This document shows, piece after piece, positions 1 to 7,869 of a stretch of DNA of 15,107 bases. Numbering within the stretch: position 1 is the stretch's first letter; each line of letters opens with the position of its first letter. The notes beneath the pieces were generated by a model. It was given only the letters and a program-made list of their open reading frames with translations, did not search any database and was not told where the DNA came from. The position numbers and the translations under genes were made by a program. This DNA is from Flavobacterium psychrophilum (lineage in GTDB: Bacteria > Bacteroidota > Bacteroidia > Flavobacteriales > Flavobacteriaceae), in NCBI GenBank assembly GCA_945878515.1, contig CAMCTL010000075.1, positions 1 through 15,107 on the forward strand, given 5' to 3'.

Positions 1-277
1 GGTAAGACTGCATTCTGATTTTTGCAATTAACTCATCTTCAATTTTTTCTTTAGAAATTGAAATTGCGAGCAGACTTAAAATAGCCATAGTCCAACCTAT
101 CCTCTGAAATAAATCTAGGTAATTATTATTTTCTACACATATTGAGATAATTAGCACTGAAATTATTGAAACAATAAACAGTATTACTCCAATAATTTTA
201 AACCTGTTGGGTAATTGATAACTGATATATTTATCAATCTTTTCGATATCTCCTTCTTGCTTTGGTTTTAATTCCAT
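1..277 (-). CDS. Small membrane protein of unknown function, 3' end outside window
   Basis: An open frame begins at ATG 277 and runs off the window edge after 92 codons, so the C-terminus is not seen. The N-terminus is charged and lysine-rich (MELKPKQEGDIEKIDKYISY). Two hydrophobic segments follow: residues ~31-50 (IIGVILFIVSIISVLIISI) and ~65-80 (a GWTMAILSLLAIS-like stretch). After these comes a charged segment ending DELIAKIRMQS. That arrangement resembles small two- to four-helix membrane proteins that in flavobacteria often sit beside a short HTH regulator; this comparison is from memory and the partner, if any, lies outside the window. A TATATTTG -7 box sits about 57 bases upstream of the start. 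It is likely a real gene because the frame is open to the edge and the start has an appropriate promoter element. No function can be assigned. Confidence 0.6.
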   Translation of the reverse strand, partial: MELKPKQEGDIEKIDKYISYQLPNRFKIIGVILFIVSIISVLIISICVENNNYLDLFQRIGWTMAILSLLAISISKEKIEDELIAKIRMQSY

Positions 278-333
278 AAAATAAATTTATTAAAGTTTAC
301 TTTCCTTAAAGAACAACAAACTTGATTAAAAGA

Positions 334-341
334 CAAATATA
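334..341 (-). promoter_or_regulatory. Candidate -7 box (TATATTTG) for the membrane-protein gene
   Basis: Read on the minus strand this is TATATTTG, an exact match to the Bacteroidota -7 consensus TAnnTTTG. The start codon follows about 57 bases downstream. The nearest TTTG upstream (357-360 on the plus strand) is only 15 bases away, shorter than usual, so the -33 element is doubtful. Confidence 0.4.
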
Positions 342-387
342 CTTTACTTTTAAACACAAAATTATATTTTCTAGAATTTTTTTAATT

Positions 388-1101
388 TCATGAAAAAATT
401 TCCTTCAAAACCTCTAAAGATTTGGGTTTTCGGAAACCGTCAAGATGAAAAGTGTAATAATCGATCAGGATTTTTAAAACGATTTGCCTTTCGATGACAT
501 GGAAGGTTTTCTGGTCGTTGTCGAATTTCAAGTGAATGAGTTTTTTGAAGAGATTAGTTTCGTGTTCCGTGAGAGAATTAATACCGTGAAATGGCGTAAA
601 AACACCATCATTGGTGTCGAAAAAAGGGAATTCCATTTCAGAAATGTCGGGATAAAAACCGAGATATTTGCTAATTTCGAGCATTAAAATTAAATGAAAA
701 TTTGCCGTTTCATCGTGATTGTCGAGCCAGAACAAAGCGGTTTCTAAAAAGGCAAAAAGATGTTCGTTTTTTTCTTCTTCGTGAATGGAATGGTGAAGAA
801 TTTCAGAAATAAACATTACAATCGTACTTTTGAAAATATTGGAATGAATGGATTGAAAAGGAACTGCAATTTTGATTTCCTTGAAGTTTTCTAAAGTGCC
901 TTTATTTTTATGAACGGCTTCGATTTCGAGAATAGTCAAAGGCTGGAAATAAGCAATTTTCTGGTTTGATTTTCGGGAGGAGAAAGCGTCTCTAACAAAA
1001 TACGTTTTTAAACCGTTTGATTGCGTAAAGCATTTGACAATCAAGCTTTTATCTTGGTATTTGAGGGAAGAAATGACGATGGCTTTGGTTTTGACTTGCA
1101 T
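388..1101 (-). CDS. recO: DNA repair protein RecO
   Basis: RecO is the recombination mediator that, with RecR, helps load RecA on SSB-coated single-stranded DNA in the RecF pathway. The protein starts MQVKTKAIVISSLKYQDKSL, a typical RecO N-terminal OB-fold opening (T-K-A-I-V-I ... Y-x-D-K-S-L-I-V). It continues with the YFVRDAFS segment and a helical C-terminal half, ending FRKPKSLEVLKEIFS. From this Met it has 237 residues, close to the usual ~240. An upstream in-frame ATG at 1146 would add 15 residues, but those codons lie inside the inverted-repeat element 1101-1152 and read as low-complexity sequence, so ATG 1101 is preferred. It follows porZ on the same strand by 62 nt and is probably co-transcribed. 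The stop is TGA, followed one codon later by in-frame TAA. Confidence 0.92.
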   Translation of the reverse strand: MQVKTKAIVISSLKYQDKSLIVKCFTQSNGLKTYFVRDAFSSRKSNQKIAYFQPLTILEIEAVHKNKGTLENFKEIKIAVPFQSIHSNIFKSTIVMFISEILHHSIHEEEKNEHLFAFLETALFWLDNHDETANFHLILMLEISKYLGFYPDISEMEFPFFDTNDGVFTPFHGINSLTEHETNLFKKLIHLKFDNDQKTFHVIERQIVLKILIDYYTFHLDGFRKPKSLEVLKEIFS

Positions 1102-1152
1102 AGGTCTTGGGTCTTGGGTGTAGGTTTTGAATTTTCTAAAACCCAAGACCTA
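1101..1152. repeat. Inverted repeat filling the porZ-recO spacer
   Basis: TAGGTCTTGGGT (1101-1112) is perfectly repeated in inverted orientation as ACCCAAGACCTA (1141-1152), leaving a 28-nt loop. Inside the loop, CTTGGGT is repeated in tandem and GGTTTT/AAAACC can form an alternative inner stem. The element abuts the recO start codon on one side and nearly reaches the porZ stop on the other. A related element lies between gmk and nadD (9484-9550). It could form a hairpin in the porZ-recO transcript; whether it attenuates or stabilises the mRNA cannot be told from sequence. Confidence 0.75.
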
Positions 1153-1163
1153 GAACCCAGAAT

Positions 1164-3455
1164 CTATCTAATTATCATTACTTTTTTTACTTTAGTTTCT
1201 ATACCATCTTGAGCCGAAATAAAAATCATGTACACGCCAGAAGCGACTTTGTGTTTCCCAAAAGCTGTGGTATCCCATTCTATTGTTCCGCCTTCTGAGG
1301 TGGTTTCGTAAACTAGATTCCCTTCGATATCGGTTATTTTAATAGTTGCTTTGTTTAATAGTCCTGTGATTTTTACTGTTCCCTCATATTCTGGCCGCAC
1401 TGGATTTGGATAAACAAATACATTATTTAAATTTTCTTTTGCCCCTGTTGCAATTCCTTTGAAAGAGACTAATCCTTTGTCAGTTGCTATAAAAACCTCG
1501 CCCGTAACACTGTTTATATCAATGTCATTAATTATGTTGCTTGGTAAAGGCGAATTTGTTTCTGTAAAATGATACTTGGTTTGCTGACCGTTCGGAGAAA
1601 CCAAAAATAGACCAGAATCTACAGTTCCTATCCATTTATTATTAGCTCCGTCTACCACGATGTCAGTAATAAATTGTTCATACATTAATTCTTGCGCTAA
1701 ACCATCTTCGAGTATTATTATTGGTTTTGTAGTCATTTGGTCTTCAGATGAATAACTATTTGTATTAGACAATACCCTTAGTCCTTTAGTGGTTCCAATC
1801 CAAAGTTGATTGTTGTTGTCTGTTACAGCAACTCTTACGTCTGCTGTTGGTAAATTTCCTCTATCTGTTCCTGTCGTGATTTTTTTGAAAACATTATTTT
1901 TTTCATTAAACGCTATCAATCCGTTTTCATTTGTTGTAAGCCATTTTGTGCCATTTATATCAATAGCCATTCTACCAAAATTGTTTTTCTCGATAGCATT
2001 TATAACTTTATCCATAGCATAACTTTTCCACTGCCCACCTGGACTCAAAGATTTTAGGCCGTTTTTTACCAAACTGTTGGTAACCCAAAGATTTCCAGAT
2101 TTGTCAAACGCAGCACCGTTTATCCTAACACTAATGTAACTTGGGCCAAGAAATGTTAACGTTTCCAGTCCGCTGTTCGATTCATTAAACAAAATGTTAG
2201 GAATATCATCTACAATTTTTAATAAGCCATAGAAAAAAGAACTGGCATAAACCTCATTTTCATTTGTTGGATTTACAGTAACTCTAACGAGACATTTTGC
2301 TCCCAAAGATTTAGCATCTGGAATATTCAACCATCCTGTTTCGCTGTATTTACTTAATCCATAACGCCCTACTGGATTAGGAACATAAAATAAATCATAA
2401 TCGCCATAAACTGCCCAAAGCGAAGTAGAAGTTGTTTGAAGTGCAAAAATATTATTACGACTAGGCCCTGAGGGCATTGAGTTTTCAAAATTAGATGAAG
2501 TTGAAACTGTACTTGTATAAATTCCATTTTCTTTCGTTCCAATGTAAATCTTATCACCAATACTTGTAGCACAAGTAAAAGTTGAAACACTTCCTTGAAT
2601 TTGACTGTTATTTATTTCGCGAACAGGAGCCATTTGCTTGTTATAAATATAAACGCTATTAAGCGTAGTAATGATTAAATAATCTTCGGCCATTCTCATA
2701 TCGACAGCGGCTTGCGGAAGTTGTAAATATCTGGTAAACGTATTTGAAACTGAACTGTATTTATGAATATATCCTGAGGTATTGATAGCCATAAGTTCTT
2801 TATCAAAAGTTTCTATACTTGACCAACTACCTGTAGCAATTTGTGTCCATTGGTTGAAATCAATTAGATTTTTATTCGCAACCTCAGCTTTTTTTATACC
2901 ATCTATTGTTGACGCATAGATAGAACCATTAAATACCGCTGTTTGAGAAACGCTAATTTCTGCGCCATTGTTACCAATAAAATAAGTGTCTCCAAAAAGA
3001 TTGGTTGTAAGGTTGAATTGTACAATTCCAAAATCACAAGAAACATACGCAACGCCTTTGTATTCCATAAAATGATTGATTTTCTTAATGTTCGATGGAA
3101 GCTGCTTGTTGATAATATCAACTACATTTAGCATACTTCCATCAGCTTCGTTAATCACTGTTATCAATCCATTTTCGTAGCCTACAAGAGTTTTATTGGA
3201 TGTTGGACTATAATATAAAGACGCTATTGTCTGCCCTGAAAGGCCATCGATGGTGGTTGTGGTTTTAATTTCATTTGTGTTGCTGTCCTTTGAAAACAAA
3301 GCGTTTTCGGAGGCAGCAAAAATCGCGTTTGCCGATTGAGACACATCTCTAATATCATTATACGAGAAATAGCCTTGCCATAACATACTGTTTTGTGCGA
3401 AACCATTTTGCAAAAGGAGAATAAATACAAGATAAAGAAGCCCGTTTTTAATCAT
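1164..3455 (-). CDS. porZ: Type IX secretion system protein PorZ (two beta-propellers plus C-terminal sorting-type domain)
   Basis: PorZ is a cell-surface component of the type IX secretion attachment complex; in Porphyromonas it works with the sortase PorU and delivers anionic LPS. The 763-residue protein opens with a signal peptide (MIKNGLLYLVFILLLQNGFAQ, cleavage after ~20). A long series of propeller-type repeats follows, with recurring motifs such as GNLWVTNS, GTKWLTTNENGL, NQLWIGTTKGL and NKWIGTVDSGLF, as in two-component-regulator-type propellers. The last ~80 residues (from NVFVYPNPV) form a type A T9SS sorting-like beta-sandwich with YPNP, ITDIEGNLVYE and GVYMIFI, ending KVKKVMIIR. 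Length, the order propeller-propeller-CTD, and the position just upstream of recO all match flavobacterial PorZ. A generic propeller protein with a sorting domain is the alternative, but the recO linkage favours PorZ. A TATATTTG -7 box lies ~20 bases before the start. Confidence 0.82.
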   Translation of the reverse strand: MIKNGLLYLVFILLLQNGFAQNSMLWQGYFSYNDIRDVSQSANAIFAASENALFSKDSNTNEIKTTTTIDGLSGQTIASLYYSPTSNKTLVGYENGLITVINEADGSMLNVVDIINKQLPSNIKKINHFMEYKGVAYVSCDFGIVQFNLTTNLFGDTYFIGNNGAEISVSQTAVFNGSIYASTIDGIKKAEVANKNLIDFNQWTQIATGSWSSIETFDKELMAINTSGYIHKYSSVSNTFTRYLQLPQAAVDMRMAEDYLIITTLNSVYIYNKQMAPVREINNSQIQGSVSTFTCATSIGDKIYIGTKENGIYTSTVSTSSNFENSMPSGPSRNNIFALQTTSTSLWAVYGDYDLFYVPNPVGRYGLSKYSETGWLNIPDAKSLGAKCLVRVTVNPTNENEVYASSFFYGLLKIVDDIPNILFNESNSGLETLTFLGPSYISVRINGAAFDKSGNLWVTNSLVKNGLKSLSPGGQWKSYAMDKVINAIEKNNFGRMAIDINGTKWLTTNENGLIAFNEKNNVFKKITTGTDRGNLPTADVRVAVTDNNNQLWIGTTKGLRVLSNTNSYSSEDQMTTKPIIILEDGLAQELMYEQFITDIVVDGANNKWIGTVDSGLFLVSPNGQQTKYHFTETNSPLPSNIINDIDINSVTGEVFIATDKGLVSFKGIATGAKENLNNVFVYPNPVRPEYEGTVKITGLLNKATIKITDIEGNLVYETTSEGGTIEWDTTAFGKHKVASGVYMIFISAQDGIETKVKKVMIIR

Positions 3456-3475
3456 TTGAATACATATTTCATTGA

Positions 3476-3483
3476 CAAATATA
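3476..3483 (-). promoter_or_regulatory. Candidate -7 box (TATATTTG) for porZ-recO
   Basis: Minus-strand TATATTTG, an exact TAnnTTTG match, ends 21 bases before the porZ ATG. No TTG at 17-23 bases further upstream was seen, so only the -7 half is supported. Its position between the gdhA terminator and porZ implies porZ has its own promoter. Confidence 0.4.
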
Positions 3484-3514
3484 ATACAAACGAAAGTAAA
3501 TGGATTTTGTTACA

Positions 3515-3561
3515 CAAAAAAACCTTCATTTCTAAACTACAATTGAGATTAGAAATGAAGG
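3515..3561 (-). terminator. Intrinsic terminator of gdhA
   Basis: A perfect 13-bp inverted repeat (CCTTCATTTCTAA, 3523-3535, with its complement at 3549-3561) encloses a 13-nt loop. On the minus strand it is followed by a run of seven T (3516-3522). It starts 23 nt after the gdhA stop, so it should end gdhA transcription before porZ. Confidence 0.85.
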
Positions 3562-3583
3562 CTGTGTTAAATTTATTAAAAGT

Positions 3584-4927
3584 CTAAACCACTCCTTGAG
3601 CTAGCATAGCATCGGCAACTTTTACAAATCCAGCAATGTTGGCTCCTTGTACGTAATCAACATAGCCCGATTGATCTGTGCCATACTTGACACAAGAGGC
3701 GTGTATTGCTAACATAATTCCTTTTAATCTTTCGTCAACTTCTTCGGCTGACCAGCTTAATCGTAAAGAATTTTGAGACATTTCAAGTCCTGAAGTGGCA
3801 ACTCCACCAGCATTAGATGCTTTTCCAGGCGCAAATAAAATTTTTGCTTTTTGGAAAACATGGACTGCTTCTGGTGTTGTAGGCATATTAGCCCCCTCTG
3901 ACACACAAATACAACCATTGGCAACAAGCATTTTGGCTTCTTCTTCGTTTAATTCATTTTGTGTGGCACAAGGCAACGCAACATCACATTTCACTTCCCA
4001 AGGACGTTTTCCTGCAAAGTACTTAGCAGTAGGATATTTAATTAAATAGTCACTAATTCTTCCTCTTAAGACGTTTTTTATTTCCATTATGTAGGCTAAT
4101 TTAGCCGTGTCAATCCCATCCTCATCATAAACATATCCGGCAGAATCTGACATTGTAACAACTTTACCCCCTAATTGGGTTGCCTTTTCTACCGCATATT
4201 GAGCAACGTTCCCCGAGCCTGAAACAACAACCGTTTTACCTAAAAAACCATCTCCTTTTGTTACTAACATACTATTGGCAAAATACACATTCCCATATCC
4301 CGTTGCTTCCGGGCGAATTAAAGACCCTCCAAATGAAATTCCTTTTCCAGTTAAAACCCCTGTAAATTCATTTCTAAGTCTTTTATATTGACCAAACATA
4401 TATCCTACTTCTCTTCCACCAACACCAATGTCTCCGGCGGGAACATCGGTATTCGAACCAATGTGCTTGGATAATTCCGTCATAAAAGCTTGGCAAAAAC
4501 GCATCACTTCGTTATCTGACTTGCCTTTTGGGTCAAAATCTGCGCCGCCTTTTCCACCGCCCATTGGCAACGTAGTTAGGCTATTTTTAAAAGTTTGCTC
4601 AAAAGCAAGAAACTTTAAAATACTTAAATTCACAGATGGATGAAAACGAATTCCTCCTTTATAAGGGCCAATTGCTGAATTCATTTGAATTCGATATCCT
4701 CTATTTACCTGAGTTTCGCCTTTGTCATCAATCCAAACTACTCTAAAAATGATAATCCGATCGGATTCGACCATTCTTTCCAAAAGCATTTTGTTCTGAT
4801 ATTTTTTATTTTCTTCAATAAATGGGATAACGGTTTCAGCAACTTCCATAACGGCTTGCATAAATTCGGGTTCGTTTGGATTTTTTTTTGCAACCAATGC
4901 GATAAAGGAATCAATACTTTTTGACAT
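3584..4927 (-). CDS. gdhA: NADP-type glutamate dehydrogenase
   Basis: Cytosolic hexameric enzyme that reductively aminates 2-oxoglutarate to glutamate (ammonium assimilation). The protein has 447 residues, the same length as E. coli GdhA. The substrate-binding domain contains GPYKGGIRFHPSVN (~88-100) and PMGGGKGGADFDPKG (~121-135), with catalytic Lys126. PAGDIGVGGREVGYM (~163-177) carries the conserved Asp166. The Rossmann domain has VVVSGSGNVAQYA (~233-245), and the loop after beta-2 reads MSDSAG (~259-264), which fits NADP rather than NAD preference. The C-terminus has APGKASNAGGVATSGLEMSQNS. It is a single-gene unit: strong terminator downstream, promoter-like boxes and a 12-bp palindrome upstream. 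Confidence 0.95.
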   Translation of the reverse strand: MSKSIDSFIALVAKKNPNEPEFMQAVMEVAETVIPFIEENKKYQNKMLLERMVESDRIIIFRVVWIDDKGETQVNRGYRIQMNSAIGPYKGGIRFHPSVNLSILKFLAFEQTFKNSLTTLPMGGGKGGADFDPKGKSDNEVMRFCQAFMTELSKHIGSNTDVPAGDIGVGGREVGYMFGQYKRLRNEFTGVLTGKGISFGGSLIRPEATGYGNVYFANSMLVTKGDGFLGKTVVVSGSGNVAQYAVEKATQLGGKVVTMSDSAGYVYDEDGIDTAKLAYIMEIKNVLRGRISDYLIKYPTAKYFAGKRPWEVKCDVALPCATQNELNEEEAKMLVANGCICVSEGANMPTTPEAVHVFQKAKILFAPGKASNAGGVATSGLEMSQNSLRLSWSAEEVDERLKGIMLAIHASCVKYGTDQSGYVDYVQGANIAGFVKVADAMLAQGVV

Positions 4928-4952
4928 AATTTTTAAATTAATAACGCTATAA

Positions 4953-4964
4953 GAAAACGTTTTC
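4953..4964. promoter_or_regulatory. Perfect 12-bp palindrome GAAAACGTTTTC in the gdhA leader
   Basis: GAAAACGTTTTC is self-complementary and lies between the candidate gdhA -7 box (4975-4982) and the start codon (4927), close to or just downstream of the expected transcription start. The core AAACGTTT resembles operators of the LacI/CcpA family. That is resemblance only; no such regulator gene is in this window. Confidence 0.45.
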
Positions 4965-4974
4965 GTTAGTAATA

Positions 4975-5001
4975 CAAATATACATTTTATAAGAATATCA
5001 A
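4975..5001 (-). promoter_or_regulatory. Candidate gdhA promoter
   Basis: On the minus strand, TATATTTG (4982-4975) is an exact -7 box, and a TTG (5001-4999) lies 16 bases upstream of it, slightly short of the usual 17-23. The start codon is about 48 bases downstream of the -7 box, giving a leader of about 40 nt that contains the palindrome 4953-4964. Confidence 0.5.
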
Positions 5002-5186
5002 GCCCTCTATTTTGGTTTTCTTAACACCAGGAAGTCGTTTTTATTGATGTTGGAATGATTTTATTTAAAATCAAAACTATTGCTAAAAAAATACAAAAAA
5101 TCGTATATTTTGTTTAAATATTAAATACAATTTCAAACGTTTAATTATATTTACAGTTATAATATAAAAAGTAATTCATGTTTTTA

Positions 5187-5194
5187 TATATTTG
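5187..5194 (+). promoter_or_regulatory. Candidate -7 box (TATATTTG) for the THC0290_0291 gene
   Basis: TATATTTG matches TAnnTTTG and ends 20 bases before the ATG at 5215. The upstream sequence is very AT-rich and shows no clear TTG at the expected distance. It would give a very short leader. Confidence 0.35.
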
Positions 5195-5214
5195 TCAAAA
5201 AACTAATTTTTAGA

Positions 5215-6021
5215 ATGATACCAAAATGTATTGCGTTTTTCTCCTTAGTGATTCTATTAAGTGTTTCTAATTTAGCTCAGGCTCAATTTGGATTTTCAAG
5301 CGAAATCGGAGCTATTGTCGGACCCGTTGTCTTTCAGTCAGACTATTCCGCAAAAAACGATTTAGCTGCTATCACTAATATTTCAGGATATGGATTTGGA
5401 ATAGTTCACTATATGAATTTCTCCTATACCGAGGACTGTAATTGTTATGCTAGCAAATCTTTTTTTAACGACCACTTCAAAATAAGAAGTGAATTGTCAC
5501 ACAGTAAAACCGAACAACAAAATCGTGGAAAGTGGGTTGAAGGCAACCCGTCGCTTGGAAAAGAACAATTAAAAGCGATGTACGGAAGTACTACCATAAC
5601 CAATATTGGAATGCAATTGGAATTTTTCCCCTTGAGTATTCGAGACTTTTCTGAAACTATTGGAAGTTTTGCCCCCTTTTTTAGCCTTGGAGCTCAATAT
5701 AGTTTTTATAATACAAAAGCGGAGTCTACTTTGGGACCGCTTGGAACGCCTTTGACAACTTTTCCTAAATACTTGACACCATCAGATGGCCGCCCTTACG
5801 GGTTTTCTTCTGAATCTAATGCAATTTTCACATTAGTTACAAGTGTAGGAACTCGCTACAAACTTGCTCCTTTATCCGATTTAATGGTCGATTTAAGATT
5901 GCAACGTTTTTTTTCTGACTGGGTTGATGGTTTAAACCCCAATCCAGAGATTTATAAAGAAAATAAATCGAAAGATTGGTTGGTTTGGTTTAACGTAGGA
6001 TATATTTATTACATACCTTAA
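5215..6021 (+). CDS. Exported THC0290_0291-family protein, probably outer-membrane beta-barrel-like
   Basis: The 268-residue protein begins with a clear signal peptide (MIPKCIAFFSLVILLSVSNLAQAQ, cleavage near residue 23-24). The mature part opens FGFSSEIGAIVGPVVFQSDYS and contains GIGIVHYMNF-type (here GYGFGIVHYMNFSY), DCNCYASKSFFNDHFKIRSELSH, TNIGMQLEFFPLSIRDFSE, LGAQYSFYNT, and an ending WLVWFNVGYIYYIP. This pattern matches, from memory, the flavobacterial family named THC0290_0291, whose function is unknown. Alternating aromatic and polar residues and the terminal aromatic strand suggest an outer-membrane barrel of the PorT-like kind; that is inference. Two cysteines (CNC) are close together in the mature part. 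It stands alone, between its own AT-rich upstream region and a shared hairpin terminator. Confidence 0.75.
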   Translation: MIPKCIAFFSLVILLSVSNLAQAQFGFSSEIGAIVGPVVFQSDYSAKNDLAAITNISGYGFGIVHYMNFSYTEDCNCYASKSFFNDHFKIRSELSHSKTEQQNRGKWVEGNPSLGKEQLKAMYGSTTITNIGMQLEFFPLSIRDFSETIGSFAPFFSLGAQYSFYNTKAESTLGPLGTPLTTFPKYLTPSDGRPYGFSSESNAIFTLVTSVGTRYKLAPLSDLMVDLRLQRFFSDWVDGLNPNPEIYKENKSKDWLVWFNVGYIYYIP

Positions 6022-6029
6022 GCAAAAAT

Positions 6030-6066
6030 AAAAATCCCAATGCTCATTGAAAGCATTGGGATTTTT
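6030..6066. terminator. Bidirectional intrinsic terminator
   Basis: A perfect 15-bp stem (arms 6030-6044 and 6052-6066, AAAAATCCCAATGCT and complement) with a 7-nt loop. A-run and T-run flanks let it work in both directions, ending the exported-protein gene (stop at 6021) and the convergent DinB-family gene (stop at 6084). Confidence 0.9.
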
Positions 6067-6083
6067 GTTATTATGAAGAATTC

Positions 6084-6539
6084 TTAAAGGAACTTTTTTA
6101 AACCCATCATAATCCCAATATGAAGGCCTTCGTGAAAATTATTGAAAATCAACGCATCTTCAACATTTCTTAAAACAAAACCAGTAGAAGTGGGATATTC
6201 TAGAAAATTTTTGAAAATCCCATTATCATAATCTTCTTTGGTCTTTTCGATGGTAGTAAACAGCAAAGACTTAATTTCATCGACTTCGGCCTGGGTAACA
6301 TTGCGTTCGGGCTTAGTCCCTTTTTTGTACTTTTCTATCATTTCATCCGAAACCACCATCTGCAATCCTGACAATTTGTAAACTAATAATTGTTGTGTCA
6401 CTGCAACGTGAGCAATATTCCAAATCAAATTATTGCTAAAACCTTCTGGGATTTTGTTGAGTTGTTCTAAGGAATGGTTTTCTAGAATTTTCGAAACCAA
6501 ATTTCTACTTGTTTCTGAAATGGGAAATAATTGATTCAT
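6084..6539 (-). CDS. DinB-family protein (four-helix bundle, putative metal-dependent enzyme)
   Basis: The 151-residue protein has the DinB/YfiT four-helix pattern. Helix 1 is near residues 5-30. NIAHVAVTQQLLVY places His44 at the start of helix 2. NNFHEGLHIGIMMGL near the C-terminus supplies His136 and His140. These three histidines form the metal-binding triad of the family, whose members include thiol transferases and stress-induced proteins. The physiological substrate is unknown. Length fits the family. It is transcribed toward the THC0290_0291 gene and divergently from the ArsC-like gene, with 81 bases between the two starts. It is not DNA polymerase IV, which shares the old name dinB. 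Confidence 0.85.
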   Translation of the reverse strand: MNQLFPISETSRNLVSKILENHSLEQLNKIPEGFSNNLIWNIAHVAVTQQLLVYKLSGLQMVVSDEMIEKYKKGTKPERNVTQAEVDEIKSLLFTTIEKTKEDYDNGIFKNFLEYPTSTGFVLRNVEDALIFNNFHEGLHIGIMMGLKKFL

Positions 6540-6620
6540 GTTTATTTAAATTTTCGATAAAAATAATCATTTTTCGTGGTAAATGAATTTTCTTTGCACA
6601 AAGAAATTGTCCTTTTTATT

Positions 6621-6977
6621 ATGAACAAAATATACTATCTCGCTTCTTGTGATACCTGTCGAAAAATCATCAAATCTTTGCCACAAAACCATAATTTGAC
6701 ATTTCACGATATCAAACAAAACCCAATTACAACAGGAGAATTAGAAGAAATGTATTTACTTTCCGAAAGCTACGAAGCCCTATTTAGCAAAAAAGCACAA
6801 CTTTATAAATCAATGGATTTAAAAGATAAATCCTTGACCGAAGATGATTTTAAAAAATACATTTTGGAACATTACACGTTTTTGAGTCGCCCCGTTTTTA
6901 TTATTGACCGCAAAATCTACATTGGCAACAGCCAGCAAAATATGCTCCAAGTGATGAAAGCACTATCGAATGTCTAA
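6621..6977 (+). CDS. ArsC/Spx-family thioredoxin-fold reductase
   Basis: The 118-residue protein starts MNKIYYLASCDTCRKI, the ArsC-family thioredoxin-fold opening with a CxxC motif (Cys10, Cys13). LSRPVFIIDRKIYIGNS (~88-104) contains the conserved Arg90-Pro91 of the family. Members are glutathione- or thioredoxin-linked arsenate reductases or Spx-like regulators; CxxC rather than a single Cys makes a true arsenate role uncertain. The start at 6621 is chosen because the protein fold begins there; an in-frame ATG at 6576 would add 15 non-homologous residues. The last 8 bases overlap the start of the EamA gene, so the two are probably translationally coupled. No arsenic-resistance genes are nearby. 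Confidence 0.85.
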   Translation: MNKIYYLASCDTCRKIIKSLPQNHNLTFHDIKQNPITTGELEEMYLLSESYEALFSKKAQLYKSMDLKDKSLTEDDFKKYILEHYTFLSRPVFIIDRKIYIGNSQQNMLQVMKALSNV

Positions 6978-7869
6978 AAGAACCCTTGCGTTAATTGCCG
7001 CAACAATCGTTTCCATCATATATGGCCTGACTTTCACCATCGCTAAAGACGTGATGCCCAAATATGCTGGTGCTTATGGGTTTATAATATTGCGTGTCGG
7101 CGGAGCCACAATTTTGTTTTGGTTATCTTGGCTTTTCAGTAGAAATTCGGTAGCAATTCGAGAAGAAAAAATTGACCGCGCCGATTTCCCTAGAATAATT
7201 TGGTGTGGCTTTTTTGGTGTGGCTTTAAATATGCTGTCTTTCTTCAAAGGATTGAGTTTGACTTCGCCAATTTCAGCATCGGTGCTTATGGTTTCAACGC
7301 CCATAATTGTTCTTGTTCTTTCGGCTATAATTCTCAAAGAGCGAATGCAAAAACGAATGGTTTTTGGGATAATTTTGGGTCTAATTGGCACCGCTTTTTT
7401 GATACTTTACGGAAAATCATCAGCAAACGCCAGCAATCCAAATTTGGGAAATTTTCTAGTTTTTGTTAACGCTACTTCCTACGGATTGTACTTGGTAATG
7501 GTCAAAAAATTGATGCAAAAATACAATCCTTTCAACTTTGCCAAATGGATTTATTTGATTGGTTTTATAATGGTTTTGCCTTTTGGTTGGAATGAATTTG
7601 AAGCCATCAATTGGGCTTTGATGCCAACGGCTATGTATTGGAAAATAGGTTTTGTGATAGTTTTTTCGACCTTCGGAACTTATATGCTGAATTTGCTTTC
7701 GATGCGTGAATTAAAACCCACCACTGTAGCAGTTTTTGTCTATTTACAACCGTTTTTCGCCACAGTTTATGCCATTAGTTTAGGAAAAGACGAACTGACA
7801 TTTGTGAAAATAATTTCGGCAATTTTGATATTTACCGGCGTATATTTGGTTACACAGAAAGCCCACTAA
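6970..7869 (+). CDS. EamA/DMT-superfamily membrane transporter
   Basis: The 299-residue protein is very hydrophobic, with about ten membrane segments arranged as two EamA repeats. The first repeat ends near SASVLMVSTPIIVLVLSAIILKERM (~105-125); the second ends near FVYLQPFFATVYAISLGKDELTFVK and ALIFTGVYLV-type sequence. The motif P-x-x-x-x-x-x-x-x-x-x-x-K-E/D-E at the end of each repeat is typical of drug/metabolite transporters. Substrate cannot be predicted. The ATG lies inside the end of the ArsC-like gene, an 8-nt overlap. The final codons and stop (7861-7869) form part of the inverted repeat that serves as its terminator. Confidence 0.88.
   Translation: MSKRTLALIAATIVSIIYGLTFTIAKDVMPKYAGAYGFIILRVGGATILFWLSWLFSRNSVAIREEKIDRADFPRIIWCGFFGVALNMLSFFKGLSLTSPISASVLMVSTPIIVLVLSAIILKERMQKRMVFGIILGLIGTAFLILYGKSSANASNPNLGNFLVFVNATSYGLYLVMVKKLMQKYNPFNFAKWIYLIGFIMVLPFGWNEFEAINWALMPTAMYWKIGFVIVFSTFGTYMLNLLSMRELKPTTVAVFVYLQPFFATVYAISLGKDELTFVKIISAILIFTGVYLVTQKAH

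Noticed and set aside
1102..1146. Upstream ATG at 1146 as the recO start
   Set aside because: The extra 15 residues come from the inverted repeat and do not match RecO; the family start MQVKTKA is at 1101.
6084..6539. DNA polymerase IV (the other DinB)
   Set aside because: The protein is only 151 residues and has the three-histidine four-helix-bundle pattern, not Y-family polymerase motifs.
6576..6620. ATG at 6576 as the start of the ArsC-like gene
   Set aside because: The added residues are not part of the fold, which starts at MNKIYYLASC.
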